In this document: one piece after another, positions 26,701 to 35,988 of the stretch
How the letters are laid out: every line of letters starts with the position of its first letter
Position numbering within the stretch: position 1 is the stretch's first letter
Source of the DNA: Bradyrhizobium barranii subsp. barranii
Lineage (GTDB): Bacteria > Pseudomonadota > Alphaproteobacteria > Rhizobiales > Xanthobacteraceae
Assembly: GCF_017565645.3 (NCBI RefSeq)
Contig: NZ_CP086137.1
Coordinates: forward strand, 248,001 to 312,000
Length of the DNA: 64,000 nt
Reading direction: 5' to 3'
Notes under the pieces: generated by a model
What the model saw: the letters and a program-made list of their open reading frames with translations, nothing else
What the model was told of the DNA's origin: nothing
The model's database searches: none
Program-made: the position numbers and the translations under genes

Positions 26701-27495
26701 ATGAAGGTTCTTCGGCCCGAATGTGAGGAACACGGGACTTACTATGCGCAGCGGAAGGTGCCCGAACGCCTTCAAAAAGCGGTCGCGCGCGTGCTCAATT
26801 CAGGCCGTGGTCGCCAAGTCTTCCTAAAGAAGTCACTGGGGACCAAAGACCTCAAGGCGGCGAATGTGGCCGCAACGCACGTCCTTGCCGACTTCGACCG
26901 GACGATTGCCGATGCAGAAGCGCTGTTGAAGGAGCGTCCCGTAATTCCATCGCTGACTGATGCGCAGATAAAGCGCATGGCGGAAGCATACTACGCAGCC
27001 AGATTGGCGAATGATGAGGAGGAGCGCCGCGAGGGCACTGGCTCCGAGCCGTTGTTTCAAAGCATCGCGAAGCAGCTCAGTGCGGCGGGTATCGAGTATC
27101 AAACCTCATTTTCCGTTGGTGCAACGCCAGAGGCTGGCTTGTCGGACCGCGAAGTGCTGAAGCGCGTTGCACACTCGAGTACGAGCTGGCCATCGTCCCG
27201 CCCGCGTTGGCTCGCGGCGACATCAGCGTCATCCGAGAAGAGCTGGACGAGCTGCTGAGTGATTTCCAACTCAATGTTGACCGCAAGAGCCAGTCGTACC
27301 GAAAGCTCGGCATGGCAGTGCTAACAGCCTACGTTCGCGCTCTCAGAGACATCGAGAGACCGAATGCGGGTGAGCCGATTGAGACGCCTCCATCCGCCTA
27401 CGTGCTCCCTGAGCTTCCTACGGGCCAACAAGGAGGCACGCTACGCGAAGCCTTCGAGGGCTGGAAGAAAGAGCGCCAGAGGCCGGAGGGTATCG
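26701..27495 (+). pseudogene. Tyrosine-recombinase gene remnant (DUF6538-type N-terminus)
   Basis: ATG 26701 begins a frame with [20 protein letters not shown] and VFLKKSLGTKDLKAANVAAT, the N-terminal arm-binding pattern of a large integrase family. At about 27160-27175 the frame shifts: the continuation ALARGDISVIREELDELLSD lies in the next frame and reaches the start of the core-binding domain (FEGWKKERQRPEG, about 27480). The catalytic domain with R-H-R-Y is absent. So the gene has a frameshift and lacks its 3' half. It may have mobilised an element that is no longer recognisable. Confidence 0.6.
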
Positions 27496-27617
27496 CATCA
27501 AGTGCACGTCCGAGAACATTGAACGCGTCATTACGGAAAATCAGCTTTCTTATTTTCACTGATCTCCGCATCCCGAAGCGTTCGTCAAACAGTGTCCGGA
27601 GCAGCAGGGAGGAAAAA

Positions 27618-27737
27618 ATGTCAGACCGGCGCGAGCTATACCGGAGCCCAAATGGGGACGCATGGTTCATCGCACGCGAGCCCAGTGGACCAGCCCTTCA
27701 GCGTTGGAGAACGCTCCGTACTTCCAAGCGTTGGTGA
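27618..27737 (+). pseudogene. 5' end of a small conserved gene, fused to foreign sequence
   Basis: ATG 27618 follows an excellent ribosome binding site (AGGGAGGA). The first 22 residues (MSDRRELYRSPNGDAWFIAR) match a small hypothetical protein I recall as frequent in Bradyrhizobium. After EPSG the frame runs into the remains of a histidine kinase on the other strand and stops at 27737. Hence a truncated gene at a rearrangement junction. Confidence 0.45.
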
Positions 27738-27871
27738 CGAGTTCATGCAGAATCAGGCTCATCGGCATAATCTGCCGTGGGTTGAGACGCACTGCCGGTC
27801 CGGGGGTTAGGGGCCTGCACTTGAGGCTGGGGCCGTGGCAATTGACCAAACTCGACACCTGCGGTGTCCCA
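27667..27871 (-). pseudogene. HWE-type histidine kinase fragment
   Basis: About 65 codons on the minus strand include PAVRLNPRQIMPMSLILHEL and VTNAWKYGAFSNAEGLVHWA. This is the N-box helix of HWE/HisKA_2 sensor kinases (LHELxTNAxKYGA...). The phospho-acceptor His and the G boxes are missing. The fragment ends at the target duplication of the first IS256 on one side and runs into the small-gene remnant on the other. Confidence 0.6.
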
Positions 27872-27880
27872 GCCACCACA

Positions 27881-29275
27881 GAGCTATGCGGGATTTTGGG
27901 TGACGAGGCGATCAGGCGGCGTGGTTTTCCGGCACTTGGATGACCTCGATGCCGTTTTCGAATCTGACACCTGCGATGACCTTCGGCAACTGATTTGTGC
28001 CTTTCAGCCGCCGCCAGGTCTTTGATGCGGCGCAGAGCAGCTTGAACACCATCAACTTGGCAGTCGTTGACGATAACGAACCTTTCGTGCGCACCGTTCT
28101 GTGCCGGACCGTCGCGAACACGCTTTCGATGGGATTCGTCGTCCGCAAGTGGTCCCAATGCTCGGCGGGGAATTCGTAGAACGCAAGCATTGCGTCGCGA
28201 TCTTTCGTCAGGCACTCGACCGCCTTGTCGTACTTCGCTCCGTATTTCTCGGCAAAGACATCGATCGCCACTTCGGCCGAAGCTCGGTTGGACGCCAAAT
28301 AGACCTCGCGCAGATCCTTCTTCATGCTGGCCTGTACCGACACTGCGACTTTGTTCAAGATATTCGCGGTTTTGTGCACCCAGCACCGCTGATGTCGCGT
28401 GGCGGGAAAGACCTCGTCGAGCGCCTTCCAGAAGCCGAGCGCGCCGTCACCGACGGCGATTTCCGGGGCGATCTTCAGCCCACGGGTTTTCGCCTCGACG
28501 AGCAGTTCGTGCCAGCTCTGCGTGCTCTCGCGCACGCCGACCTGGAAGCCGATGAGTTCCTTCTTGCCTTCCGGCGTCGCGCCGATCAGCACCAGCATGC
28601 ATTCGCTGTGGTCTTCCATGCGAGCCTGCAGGAAGACGCCGTCCGCCCACACGTATACGTACCGGCGCGCCGACAGATCGCGCTTCTGCCAACGCTCGTA
28701 CTCGAGCTGCCACTCCGTCGTCAGTCTGGAAACCACCGCTGGAGAAAGATTCGGCGCATCCTTGCCCAAGAGCGCCGCCAGCGCCTCCTGGAAGTCGCCC
28801 GTCGAGATGCCTCGCAGGTACAGAACCGGCAAAAGTGCATCCAAGCTCTTCGTGCGCCGTGCCCACAACGGCAGGATCGCCGAGGTGAAGCGGATCCGCT
28901 CGCCATCGCTGGTCACCGCGCGATCGCGAATCTTTACCCGGGCGACTTCGACGGCGCCGATCCCCGTCTGGATCGTCCGCACTGGACCATGGCCGTGCCG
29001 CACGAGGCGGTCGCGGCCATCGGGAAGCTTCAAGCCCTTCATCGCGGCGAGAAACGCCTCGGCTTCCATCTCGACAGCCTGCGCAAGCAGCTGCCGAGCA
29101 CCAGATCGCAAAATATTCGTCAGTGGATCGTCGATCTCATCGGGCTGACGCAGTGGGACAATGTTGCTATGCTCGTTCATGGCGTATCGCTCTCCTTGAG
29201 GTTCTGGCAGGCTCGACACCCGCCTCGATACGCCGCCTATCTCATTCCGTCATCACCCAGTTTCCCGCATAGCTC
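27881..29275. mobile_element. IS256-family element A, complete with 9-bp duplication
   Basis: 1395 bp. The inverted ends start GAGCTATGCGGGA and continue to TGGGTGA after a few mismatches. Both sides carry GCCACCACA (27872-27880 and 29276-29284), the target duplication. The transposase gene is on the minus strand. A related but distinct element lies 0.9 kb to the right in the opposite orientation. Confidence 0.92.
27912..29180 (-). CDS. IS256-family transposase A
   Basis: 422 residues from ATG 29180, behind AAGGAGAG. Mutator-type DDE enzyme: first Asp in YVYVWADGVFLQARM (about 157-171), second in EIAVGDGALGFWKAL (about 221-235), Glu near RTTNPIESVFATVRHRT (about 338-354), with the CW/H zinc-like CWVHKTANIL between. 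Typical family length and intact. The protein shares most of its sequence with transposase B. Confidence 0.94.
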   Translation of the reverse strand: MNEHSNIVPLRQPDEIDDPLTNILRSGARQLLAQAVEMEAEAFLAAMKGLKLPDGRDRLVRHGHGPVRTIQTGIGAVEVARVKIRDRAVTSDGERIRFTSAILPLWARRTKSLDALLPVLYLRGISTGDFQEALAALLGKDAPNLSPAVVSRLTTEWQLEYERWQKRDLSARRYVYVWADGVFLQARMEDHSECMLVLIGATPEGKKELIGFQVGVRESTQSWHELLVEAKTRGLKIAPEIAVGDGALGFWKALDEVFPATRHQRCWVHKTANILNKVAVSVQASMKKDLREVYLASNRASAEVAIDVFAEKYGAKYDKAVECLTKDRDAMLAFYEFPAEHWDHLRTTNPIESVFATVRHRTVRTKGSLSSTTAKLMVFKLLCAASKTWRRLKGTNQLPKVIAGVRFENGIEVIQVPENHAA

Positions 29276-29456
29276 GCCACCACATGCGCAGCACAGAAGG
29301 ATAACGATGCGCAATCCAACAGACATGCCAGGCGCGCGCCATCCCCCAGTTTTGTTGTCCAATAGACTACCGGGGAACGCCTTACGAGCGGCTTAGGGAA
29401 GACAGTTTGTGCGACGTCTACGAGGTGAGTGATCGATTAGTAGAGGGGCCCCCTGA

Positions 29457-29741
29457 TCACTCCTCTGCACTTGATTGCTCTAATTGGGCGTTCATAAAGG
29501 AATTCGCTATGGTGACCAGATGCACAGCGGCGGTCCCTAGCTGCTCCATTTCTTTGTCAGCTATGTAGACTGCAGCAGCACGGCGGTAGGCAATGGCCAC
29601 GGTTGCATAGGCATCGGTGATCAGTACGGCCGAGTGATCATGCTCATCCTTTGCCTGCCGAACACGCCCTTTGACAACCCTCATAGCCGCATCTGCACTC
29701 TGTTCAGCCAACTTCACATCTCGTAAGCTGGGATCGGTCAC
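29457..29741 (-). CDS. Small helical hypothetical protein
   Basis: 94 residues from GTG 29741. The sequence (SLRDVKLAEQSADAAMRVVK, ATVAIAYRRAAAVYIADKEM, LVTIANSFMNAQLEQSSAEE) is Ala-rich and probably all helix. No signal peptide and no known domain. The start codon is weak and no clear ribosome binding site precedes it. It stands alone between two IS256 copies, so it may be a leftover. Confidence 0.4.
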   Translation of the reverse strand: MTDPSLRDVKLAEQSADAAMRVVKGRVRQAKDEHDHSAVLITDAYATVAIAYRRAAAVYIADKEMEQLGTAAVHLVTIANSFMNAQLEQSSAEE

Positions 29742-30143
29742 TCCGGGCTGACATCCTGCAGCTGCGCCAGCGACAACCTGGTAGTATTGGCGCTTTTAAT
29801 TCTCATTGGATGTTAGGTAGCTCTGCAAAAGGCGGCGAGCCCTTGCCTGTAGGTATTTCCGATCCTCCCGGATCTTTTGGTGATCTGAGCTAAACCAACG
29901 AAGCATCGTTCACCTGTATGCCTTCAAGCTGGTGTGCAAATCGCAAAAACGTCCAAAGTTCCACGTGACGTTCAGGTCAATTCACCACGGACAGAAGAAC
30001 TCCGCACTGCTTTATTCCGCTCCGAAGGTGGGCTGGTGGACTCGCCACATGCAGTGGTCCGTTTCCTTTTTGGTTGAGGGAATACGCAGGGCATCTAGCC
30101 GTCGAGGACATCGACGACAAGGTCATGCGTGAGTTCATCCCGG
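29742..30143. other. No gene recognised between hypothetical gene and IS256 element B
   Basis: About 400 bases without a convincing frame on either strand. A short CCTCCCGGATCTTTTGG stretch has no hairpin of note. I see no RNA gene or repeat in it. Confidence 0.4.
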
Positions 30144-30152
30144 GGCGCCCAA

Positions 30153-31551
30153 GAGCTATGGCGGAATCTGGGTGATGACGGTGTGAGGAAGGCGGCGTAT
30201 CGAGGCGGGTGACGAGCCTGCCAGAACCTCTCGAGGAGAGCGATACGCCATGACCGAGACTACCAATGTTCTTGCTTTCCGTCAGCCGTCCGCGGTTGAT
30301 GATCCACTGACCGATATCGTTCGAGCCGGCGCGCGGGACCTGCTTGCCAGGGCGATCGAGATCGAGGTTGGCGCGTTTCTGGCCAGCACGGCCAATCTGA
30401 CGCTGCCCGACGGTCGAGCGCGCCTGGTCCGACATGGGCACGGTCCGGTGCGCGAGATTGCGACCGGCATCGGTCCGGTGGAGGTCGCTCGTCCCAAGGT
30501 CCGCGACCGCGGAGCGAGCGGGCCAGGCGACCGCCTCCGCTTCAGTTCGGCAATCCTGCCGCTATGGGCGCGGCGGACGAAGAGCCTGGATGCCTTGATC
30601 CCGGTCCTCTATTTGCGCGGCATCTCGACCGGCGACTTCCAGGAGGCGCTCTCGGCGCTGCTCGGCAAGGATGCGCCGAACCTGTCGCCTTCGGTGATCG
30701 CCGGCCTGAAGGCCGATTGGCAGGTCGAGTACGAACGCTGGCAGAGACGCGATCTGTCGGCGCGTCGCTATGTCTACATCTGGGCCGATGGCGTGTACCT
30801 GCAGGCCCGCATGGAAGATCACAGCGAATGCATGCTGGTGCTGATTGGCACCACGCCGGAAGGCAAGAAGGAGCTGATCGGCTTCCAGGTCGGCGTGCGC
30901 GAGAGCGCGCAGAGCTGGCGCGAACTCCTGATCGACCTGCGGCAACGCGGGTTACGGATTGCCCCGCAACTCGCCATCGGCGACGGCGCCCTCGGCTTCT
31001 GGAAGGCACTGGACGAGGCCTTTCCCGGCACGCGGCACCAACGATGCTGGTGCCATAAAGTGAGCAACGTACTCGACAAGGTCGCCAAATCCGTGCAGGG
31101 CCTCATGAAGAACGACCTGCGGAACATCTATCTGGCCCCACACCGGGCCGAAGCTGAAACCGCGATCGACGTCTTCGTCGAGAAATACCACGTCAAATAC
31201 GGACGTGCGGTGGAGTGCCTGATCAAGGATCGCCATGCGCTGCTCGCCTTCTTCGACTTCCCTGCTGAGCACTGGATCCACCTACGCAGCTCGAACCCGA
31301 TCGAGAGCGTCTTCGCCACGGTGCGCCACCGAACGGTGCGGACCAAGGGATCGCTGTCGCAACAAACCGCGAAGCTGATGGTGTTCAAGCTCATCGACGC
31401 CGCATCGAAGACCTGGCGGCGATTGAAGAGCACGAACCAGTTGCCGAAAGTCATCGCCGGTGTAAAGTTCATCGACGGAATCGAAGTCATTCCGAACACT
31501 GAAAGCCACGCCGCCTGATCAGGCCGCGTCACCCAAAATCAGCCATAGCTC
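30153..31551. mobile_element. IS256-family element B, complete with 9-bp duplication
   Basis: 1399 bp. The inverted ends start GAGCTATGGC and include TGGGTGA. The 9-bp target duplication GGCGCCCAA is present at 30144-30152 and 31552-31560. The transposase gene is on the plus strand. Because elements A and B each have their own duplication, they inserted separately. Confidence 0.92.
30250..31518 (+). CDS. IS256-family transposase B
   Basis: 422 residues from ATG 30250, behind GAGGAGAG. Same architecture as transposase A: YVYIWADGVYLQARMEDHSE, QLAIGDGALGFWKALDEAF, CWCHKVSNVLDKVAKSVQG and SSNPIESVFATVRHRTVRT. The frame is intact. Most differences from A are conservative, so the two are sister elements rather than duplicates. 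Confidence 0.94.
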   Translation: MTETTNVLAFRQPSAVDDPLTDIVRAGARDLLARAIEIEVGAFLASTANLTLPDGRARLVRHGHGPVREIATGIGPVEVARPKVRDRGASGPGDRLRFSSAILPLWARRTKSLDALIPVLYLRGISTGDFQEALSALLGKDAPNLSPSVIAGLKADWQVEYERWQRRDLSARRYVYIWADGVYLQARMEDHSECMLVLIGTTPEGKKELIGFQVGVRESAQSWRELLIDLRQRGLRIAPQLAIGDGALGFWKALDEAFPGTRHQRCWCHKVSNVLDKVAKSVQGLMKNDLRNIYLAPHRAEAETAIDVFVEKYHVKYGRAVECLIKDRHALLAFFDFPAEHWIHLRSSNPIESVFATVRHRTVRTKGSLSQQTAKLMVFKLIDAASKTWRRLKSTNQLPKVIAGVKFIDGIEVIPNTESHAA

Positions 31552-31560
31552 GGCGCCCAA

Positions 31561-31776
31561 TCAATTCAGCTTATAAGAAAAGGAATATGAGTACCTCGTT
31601 CGATCGCCCAGCTTATCCGAACCGACGCTTAGAAAACTTCCGGATATTATATCATGAGGAATGAAAGCTGAACGCTCTCTTCCTACAGTCGGTTCGAAAA
31701 GGATGTTTGTAGACGTTCCACCAGGCCTATCGATAACCTCAAAGGCGAATGGCTTTGAGGCATAAACTCTTTTCAC
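31561..31776 (-). CDS. Short hypothetical protein, probably a 3' remnant
   Basis: 71 residues from GTG 31776; the frame is open about 45 bases further upstream through a Pro/Arg-rich stretch (PRPRVPPPVK). The body (ASKPFAFEVIDRPGGTSTNI, GRERSAFIPHDIISGSFLSV, YSYSFSYKLN) ends in an aromatic beta-like C-terminus. It begins where the IS256 element B duplication ends, and no ribosome binding site is seen. Likely the tail of a gene whose beginning is gone. Confidence 0.35.
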   Translation of the reverse strand: MKRVYASKPFAFEVIDRPGGTSTNILFEPTVGRERSAFIPHDIISGSFLSVGSDKLGDRTRYSYSFSYKLN

Positions 31777-32193
31777 CGGCGGCGGAACGCGCGGCCGCGG
31801 CGCCGCGATGAACCTCGCTCATGCTGAAAACTCATGCTGAAATTTTAGCCCGGACTTACCTCTGGCCAGCTGAGGCTAAAGCGCCGAAGCAGATGATCGG
31901 GGGCCGTCTTCTGGTACGATTGCCTGCCAAATATCATTCACCACCTTCTGATGACCCTGTTTCGCTACCATCAACAAGATACGATTTCGAACCGTAGGCC
32001 GTCGCCCATCTTCTTTTGCTTTTTCGACGGCTTGCCTAGGAAGAAATGTGCATATGCGATCCGGCTTGCGTTCTTGGGACAAATGGATCAAGTGGACTGA
32101 GACGCATCGCACGCGCGAAGCGCTCGATCGTCGCATCCGGCTCGCAGAGCCAGACTTTTCCCCAGCCGCCGAAAGACCAAGGCCCAGGGTCCC

Positions 32194-33480
32194 ATGACTT
32201 CGATCTTCAATCGTTGGCTTATGCTTTCGCTCTACGTCTCGACCGGATCGATACTGGTTTTCGCTCACGGATTTGCCGGCGCCGGATCTTTATTTACAGC
32301 GGCCTTTATGGCCGGATCGACGTTGGCGCTGTTCTTGTCCAGCCGCCGGGCGAACTTCACTATCGATCTCTGCGATCTTCTGTTCGGGATGTTCATCTGC
32401 TGCATCGCGATCTCTTTTGCTGTCAACGAGATCCGTAGTGATCCTAAAGAAATTGCTCTCTTGGCACTTTCGTTGGTTGCTTATCCGTCCGCCCGGTTTT
32501 TCGCTGGAAGCAAAGCGATCGCGCCAAGCTTTGTGCTCTGCACAGCGGTAGTCGCGATTATCGGCGCTGTTCTGACCATCCCAGCCCTCCCGGAACAGTG
32601 GAGCGACAGCTATGGCAGGCCTCATCCTGTTGTATTCGGAGAGTTTGGAGCGGCTACGCTTCAATTCACTTTGAGTCTGGGCTTTCTGATGATTGCATTG
32701 GTCTGTATGAAACTTACAACCCGGCAGGCTATCGCAGCACGAATTCTAGTCGTCATGCTGACAATGGTTTTTGCGGCCTCCTTTGTGAGATTTTCGTTCG
32801 TGGCGATCGGAGCCGCCCTCACATTTGCTTTATTATCTAGCCCGGCCCATGGCAGGAGATACGCAGCTACAATGATTTGCCTCATGATCGTTGGCGTCAT
32901 CATAGGGAACGTTGCTCGTATAGAATTGGCCGCTAGATTTTCGAGCTATGTTCCAGCTGCTGTGCCCGCTCAGGTCGTCGCCCTCACGCCGATCGCCATC
33001 CGTGCCGATGAAGGCGTAGAAGGCCAGGCGAAATCAGGCGAAAACGGCACCAACAGACGCACATCGTGCCCTATCATAGATCTGCAAGATTCGATCGCTA
33101 TTCGGAAACAGCTGTATTTAGATGCCTTCGCCATTCTCCCCAGCGCCGGACCGTTCGGCATAGGCATGGATCACTTCATGGGTAAGTCCTGCATAAAGGA
33201 CAGCCAGATTCATAATACGATCTTGCAGGCAGCGGTTGAGCTAGGCTGGATCGCAGCAGCGATTCTGGTGGCGCTTCTTATTTTCGCAGGCTTTTCGCTA
33301 TGGCGGTTGGCTCATTGCACCGCTGAAGCGCGGTTCGCACTGTGTGCACTAGTATTCGTGGTCACACTCGCGATGGCACATGGTCGGATTAGCCATGATT
33401 CCCTTGTTTTCTTATTCCTGGGCTATGCGGCGGGGGTGAGAGTGCTGTTCGTGCAATCTGGCAAGGCCCCCGGTACATGA
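32194..33480 (+). CDS. O-antigen ligase/polymerase-like membrane protein (WaaL/Wzy family)
   Basis: 428 residues, about ten or eleven helices (roughly 8-26, 31-49, 61-78, 85-100, 108-128, 150-172, 184-203, 228-245, 345-368, 375-392, 398-416). A long periplasmic loop (about 250-340) ends in GIGMDHFMGKSCIKDSQIHN followed by a helix with VELGWIAA; the H-N and the E-L-G are the classic end of the WaaL/Wzy loop. ATG 32194 lacks a strong ribosome binding site. It is isolated between IS256 and IS1380, 11 kb from the glycan operon, which may have been contiguous before the IS insertions. Confidence 0.8.
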   Translation: MTSIFNRWLMLSLYVSTGSILVFAHGFAGAGSLFTAAFMAGSTLALFLSSRRANFTIDLCDLLFGMFICCIAISFAVNEIRSDPKEIALLALSLVAYPSARFFAGSKAIAPSFVLCTAVVAIIGAVLTIPALPEQWSDSYGRPHPVVFGEFGAATLQFTLSLGFLMIALVCMKLTTRQAIAARILVVMLTMVFAASFVRFSFVAIGAALTFALLSSPAHGRRYAATMICLMIVGVIIGNVARIELAARFSSYVPAAVPAQVVALTPIAIRADEGVEGQAKSGENGTNRRTSCPIIDLQDSIAIRKQLYLDAFAILPSAGPFGIGMDHFMGKSCIKDSQIHNTILQAAVELGWIAAAILVALLIFAGFSLWRLAHCTAEARFALCALVFVVTLAMAHGRISHDSLVFLFLGYAAGVRVLFVQSGKAPGT

Positions 33481-33731
33481 TCCCATTCGCTAGATAAACT
33501 TGTCCAGCAGCTCGCCCTTTGCGCGCCAACCAGACGACCTCCCTCTACGCTCGGCTGCGCAAAAATCCCTGCCAAGTGTTGCAATTTTACACCGGTGTAG
33601 CGTGGACAGAATACAAGCGGCGTGACATACACAGTTTCAATTCAGGGTTTCATAATAACGAACCATAATGCACAGGTCACCGAGTCAATTCTTACGGATG
33701 CTATCCCGTGGCAGTACTGCGGTGCACGATC

Positions 33732-35354
33732 TAGCCCGTCCTATTCGTGAGAGTGCGGCTTTTGGGCCCGATTGATGCGGCCGCACATCTTGTCTGACGA
33801 GGCGCACAGGATTGCCTTCGGCTTTTCGCCGCCTGACGACCGGTACTTTGCAACGCGCTTGAGGGATGGGTTGGGCGAACGGGGGCGGACGCCCCGCCGG
33901 TCAAGGACCGAGCGGCAGCAGCGCGCCGGGCAAGCCGCAGATCAGGTCGGCTTCGGGACATGCCGCGGCAAACGCAAGGCGAATGCGGCTCGTGGTCTCG
34001 ACGACACGGGCGGCGATTTTCAAGAGCCGAAGACGCAGCGTCGCGAACTCGGCAGCGGCCAATTCCCGGGCTTTGGGAATGGCGTCGCGCACGGTCAGCA
34101 TCAGCCAATAAGCGGCCGTATGGAGCACGAGACGGACCTGGTTGGCGAGCGCCGAACGGCAGCTGGTGCGATCGGAGGCGAGCTGCGTCTTATGCAGCTT
34201 GATCAGATTCTCGGCTTGGCCGCGCGCGCAATACAGGCTGTCGTAGATCCACTCGGCCGAGCCGACATCGAGGCTGGTGACGACGAAGCGGATGTCGAGG
34301 CCGAGCATCGTCGCCTCAATACGGGCGACAGTGCGCCGTTCGCGATCCCAGGACTTTGCCTTGTGGCGCGTCTCGGTATAGCCACGCAGAACCGGCAGGT
34401 TCTCGATGGCGCGTCGCGTGCGGATGTCGTCGGCGACCTCGTCGACTTTTCTGGCGAGAGGCTTGGTGCCGGACAGACCGAAGATGTAGTCGATGCCGTT
34501 GGTCTCGCACCACGCCATGGCCTCCGGCCGGGCATAGTGCCCGTCGCCACGGAACGTAATTTGCGTGTTGTGCCATCGCGTCCGGATATGCCGTACCAGG
34601 CGGCGCAGATGGGCACGCACCTCGACGCCGCCCGGCGTCTTGCCGGGCCGCAGCACGACGGCCACGGGCCGGCTCTTCTCCGTGTCGTAGACGTGGATCG
34701 GCAGAAAGCAGCGTTCATCATAATGAGCGTTGAACAGCGAGAGCTGCTGATGGCCGTGGACGACGTCGCAGGTATCATCGATGTCGAGCGTGACGGATGC
34801 CGGCTCGTGGGGGTAGCTATCCATCCATGCGTCGACCAAAATGTAGGTCAGTCGGATCACGTCGCGCAGGCGCGGAGCATTCTCCAGCCGCGACAGCGTC
34901 GGCTGGGAACACAAATCCCGGCCCGTGTCCGGCAGCCGTCCGCAGGCCAGTTTGAATGCCGGATCGGACCTCAGATGATCGAGGTCGTCGGCGTCCTCGT
35001 AGCCGCAGCAGATCGCGAACATGCGAGCGCGGAGCATATCGACCAGGCTGTGCACGACCCGCGTCGGATCGCGCCGATCCGGGAACACCCGGGCCAGATT
35101 GTTGGCCAAACCGAGACGCCGCTCGGCCATCGCCAGAAGCATCACGCCCCCGTTCGAGGTTAGGCGCCCACCATCGAAGGCAGCTGTGACTTTCTTGGCG
35201 TGAACGGCTGGAAACGAGAAGGGCGGAATCGTATCGTCGGTCATGGCGGGCGTGGCGTTCGCGGTTGGAGGTGATGGGGTTGGCTTCGCAACCGAATCCT
35301 ACGCCGCATCAGCGCTTTACCCCTCAGGCGCACTCTTACGAATAAGACGGGTTA
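33732..35354. mobile_element. IS1380-family element, copy 2 (inverted)
   Basis: 1623 bp, bounded by TAGCCCGTCCTATTCG at left and, inverted, TAACCCGTCTTATTCG at right. It is shorter than copy 1 because a short segment between the start codon side and the terminal repeat is missing (compare the right-hand stub at 35562-35703, which keeps it). No target duplication: the flanks are GCACGATC and AGTTGAAG. Confidence 0.88.
33901..35244 (-). CDS. IS1380-family transposase, copy 2
   Basis: 447 residues from ATG 35244. Nearly identical to copy 1, with the same Asp, Asp and Glu regions (LDIDDTCDVVHGHQQ, ITFRGDGHYARPEAM, GQAENLIKLHKTQ). Visible differences include Ile to Val in the first 20 residues and Phe to Leu in the VDM-x-RARMF stretch. 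Intact. With copy 1 it forms an inverted pair spanning about 11 kb, a substrate for recombination. Confidence 0.94.
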   Translation of the reverse strand: MTDDTIPPFSFPAVHAKKVTAAFDGGRLTSNGGVMLLAMAERRLGLANNLARVFPDRRDPTRVVHSLVDMLRARMFAICCGYEDADDLDHLRSDPAFKLACGRLPDTGRDLCSQPTLSRLENAPRLRDVIRLTYILVDAWMDSYPHEPASVTLDIDDTCDVVHGHQQLSLFNAHYDERCFLPIHVYDTEKSRPVAVVLRPGKTPGGVEVRAHLRRLVRHIRTRWHNTQITFRGDGHYARPEAMAWCETNGIDYIFGLSGTKPLARKVDEVADDIRTRRAIENLPVLRGYTETRHKAKSWDRERRTVARIEATMLGLDIRFVVTSLDVGSAEWIYDSLYCARGQAENLIKLHKTQLASDRTSCRSALANQVRLVLHTAAYWLMLTVRDAIPKARELAAAEFATLRLRLLKIAARVVETTSRIRLAFAAACPEADLICGLPGALLPLGP

Positions 35355-35561
35355 AGTTGAAGAAAGATTGAGTGACTCCCGATCATTTCTGTGCCGAAAC
35401 GTGGAGTCGCGGTCGTGCCGCGTCCAAAGAAACCGGCGCGAGCGGCCTATTAGACGCGGTAGGTGATCAGCCTCCGAAACGAGACTATCAAGCATGAAGA
35501 GATCGAGCGCGAGGCAGAGGTTTTATTTGTGTTGAATTCTTGCTTCTCGATAGTGGTCTGA

Positions 35562-35703
35562 AATCGTATCATCGGTCATGGCGGGCGTGGCGTTCGCGGT
35601 TGAAGGTGATGGGGTGGCTTCGCAACCGAATCCTACGCCGCATCAGCGCTTTACACCACGCTCGCCAGCCTCTCAGGCGCCCTCTCGCGAATAAGACGGG
35701 CTA
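35562..35703 (-). mobile_element. IS1380 terminal fragment (stub)
   Basis: 142 bases matching the transposase-start end of IS1380, from about codon 6 of the gene out to the terminal repeat CGAATAAGACGGGCTA (end 35703). The rest of the element is missing. The stub directly abuts the truncated DUF736 gene, so the deletion or rearrangement that made it also removed the start of that gene. Confidence 0.85.
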
Positions 35704-35952
35704 GGCACCGTCAAGACCAAGATCGTTCCGGCCGAACGCACTTCAGACAAGGCCCCGGACTACCGCATCTTCGCGGGCGCGAACATCGAGTTCGGCGCCA
35801 TGTGGAAGAAGAAGTCCCAGGACACGGGCCGCGAGTACTACTCGGTCAAGCTGGACGACCCGAGCTTCCCGGCTCCGATCTACGCGACGCTGGTCGAGGT
35901 CGACGGCGAGGAAGGCCACTCGCTCATCTGGTCTCGCCCGAGTCGCGACTAA
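35704..35952 (+). pseudogene. DUF736 gene, 5' end removed
   Basis: The frame from the IS stub reads [40 protein letters not shown] and [20 protein letters not shown], ending IWSRPSRD at TAA 35950-35952. It lacks the first 22 or so residues that the intact paralog at 50830 has. DUF736 genes are common on alphaproteobacterial conjugative plasmids; their function is not established. It is followed by a strong hairpin. Confidence 0.85.
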
Positions 35953-35966
35953 GACGCCGCGCAGGT

Positions 35967-35988
35967 GGCCCCGCCGCGAGGCGGGGCC
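35967..35988 (+). terminator. Hairpin after the truncated DUF736 gene
   Basis: GGCCCCGCC, loop GCGA, GGCGGGGCC: nine perfect pairs, followed by TTC rather than a T run. The intact DUF736 gene is followed by an almost identical hairpin at 51156-51177, so the hairpin belongs to the DUF736 unit. Confidence 0.7.

Noticed and set aside
27881..31551. The inverted IS256 pair as a composite transposon
   Set aside because: Each element has its own exact 9-bp duplication and the two differ in sequence, so they inserted independently.
31876..32268. A 130-codon minus-strand frame before the ligase-like gene
   Set aside because: It overlaps the start of a well-supported membrane protein gene, has odd composition and no recognisable motif; a remnant cannot be excluded.
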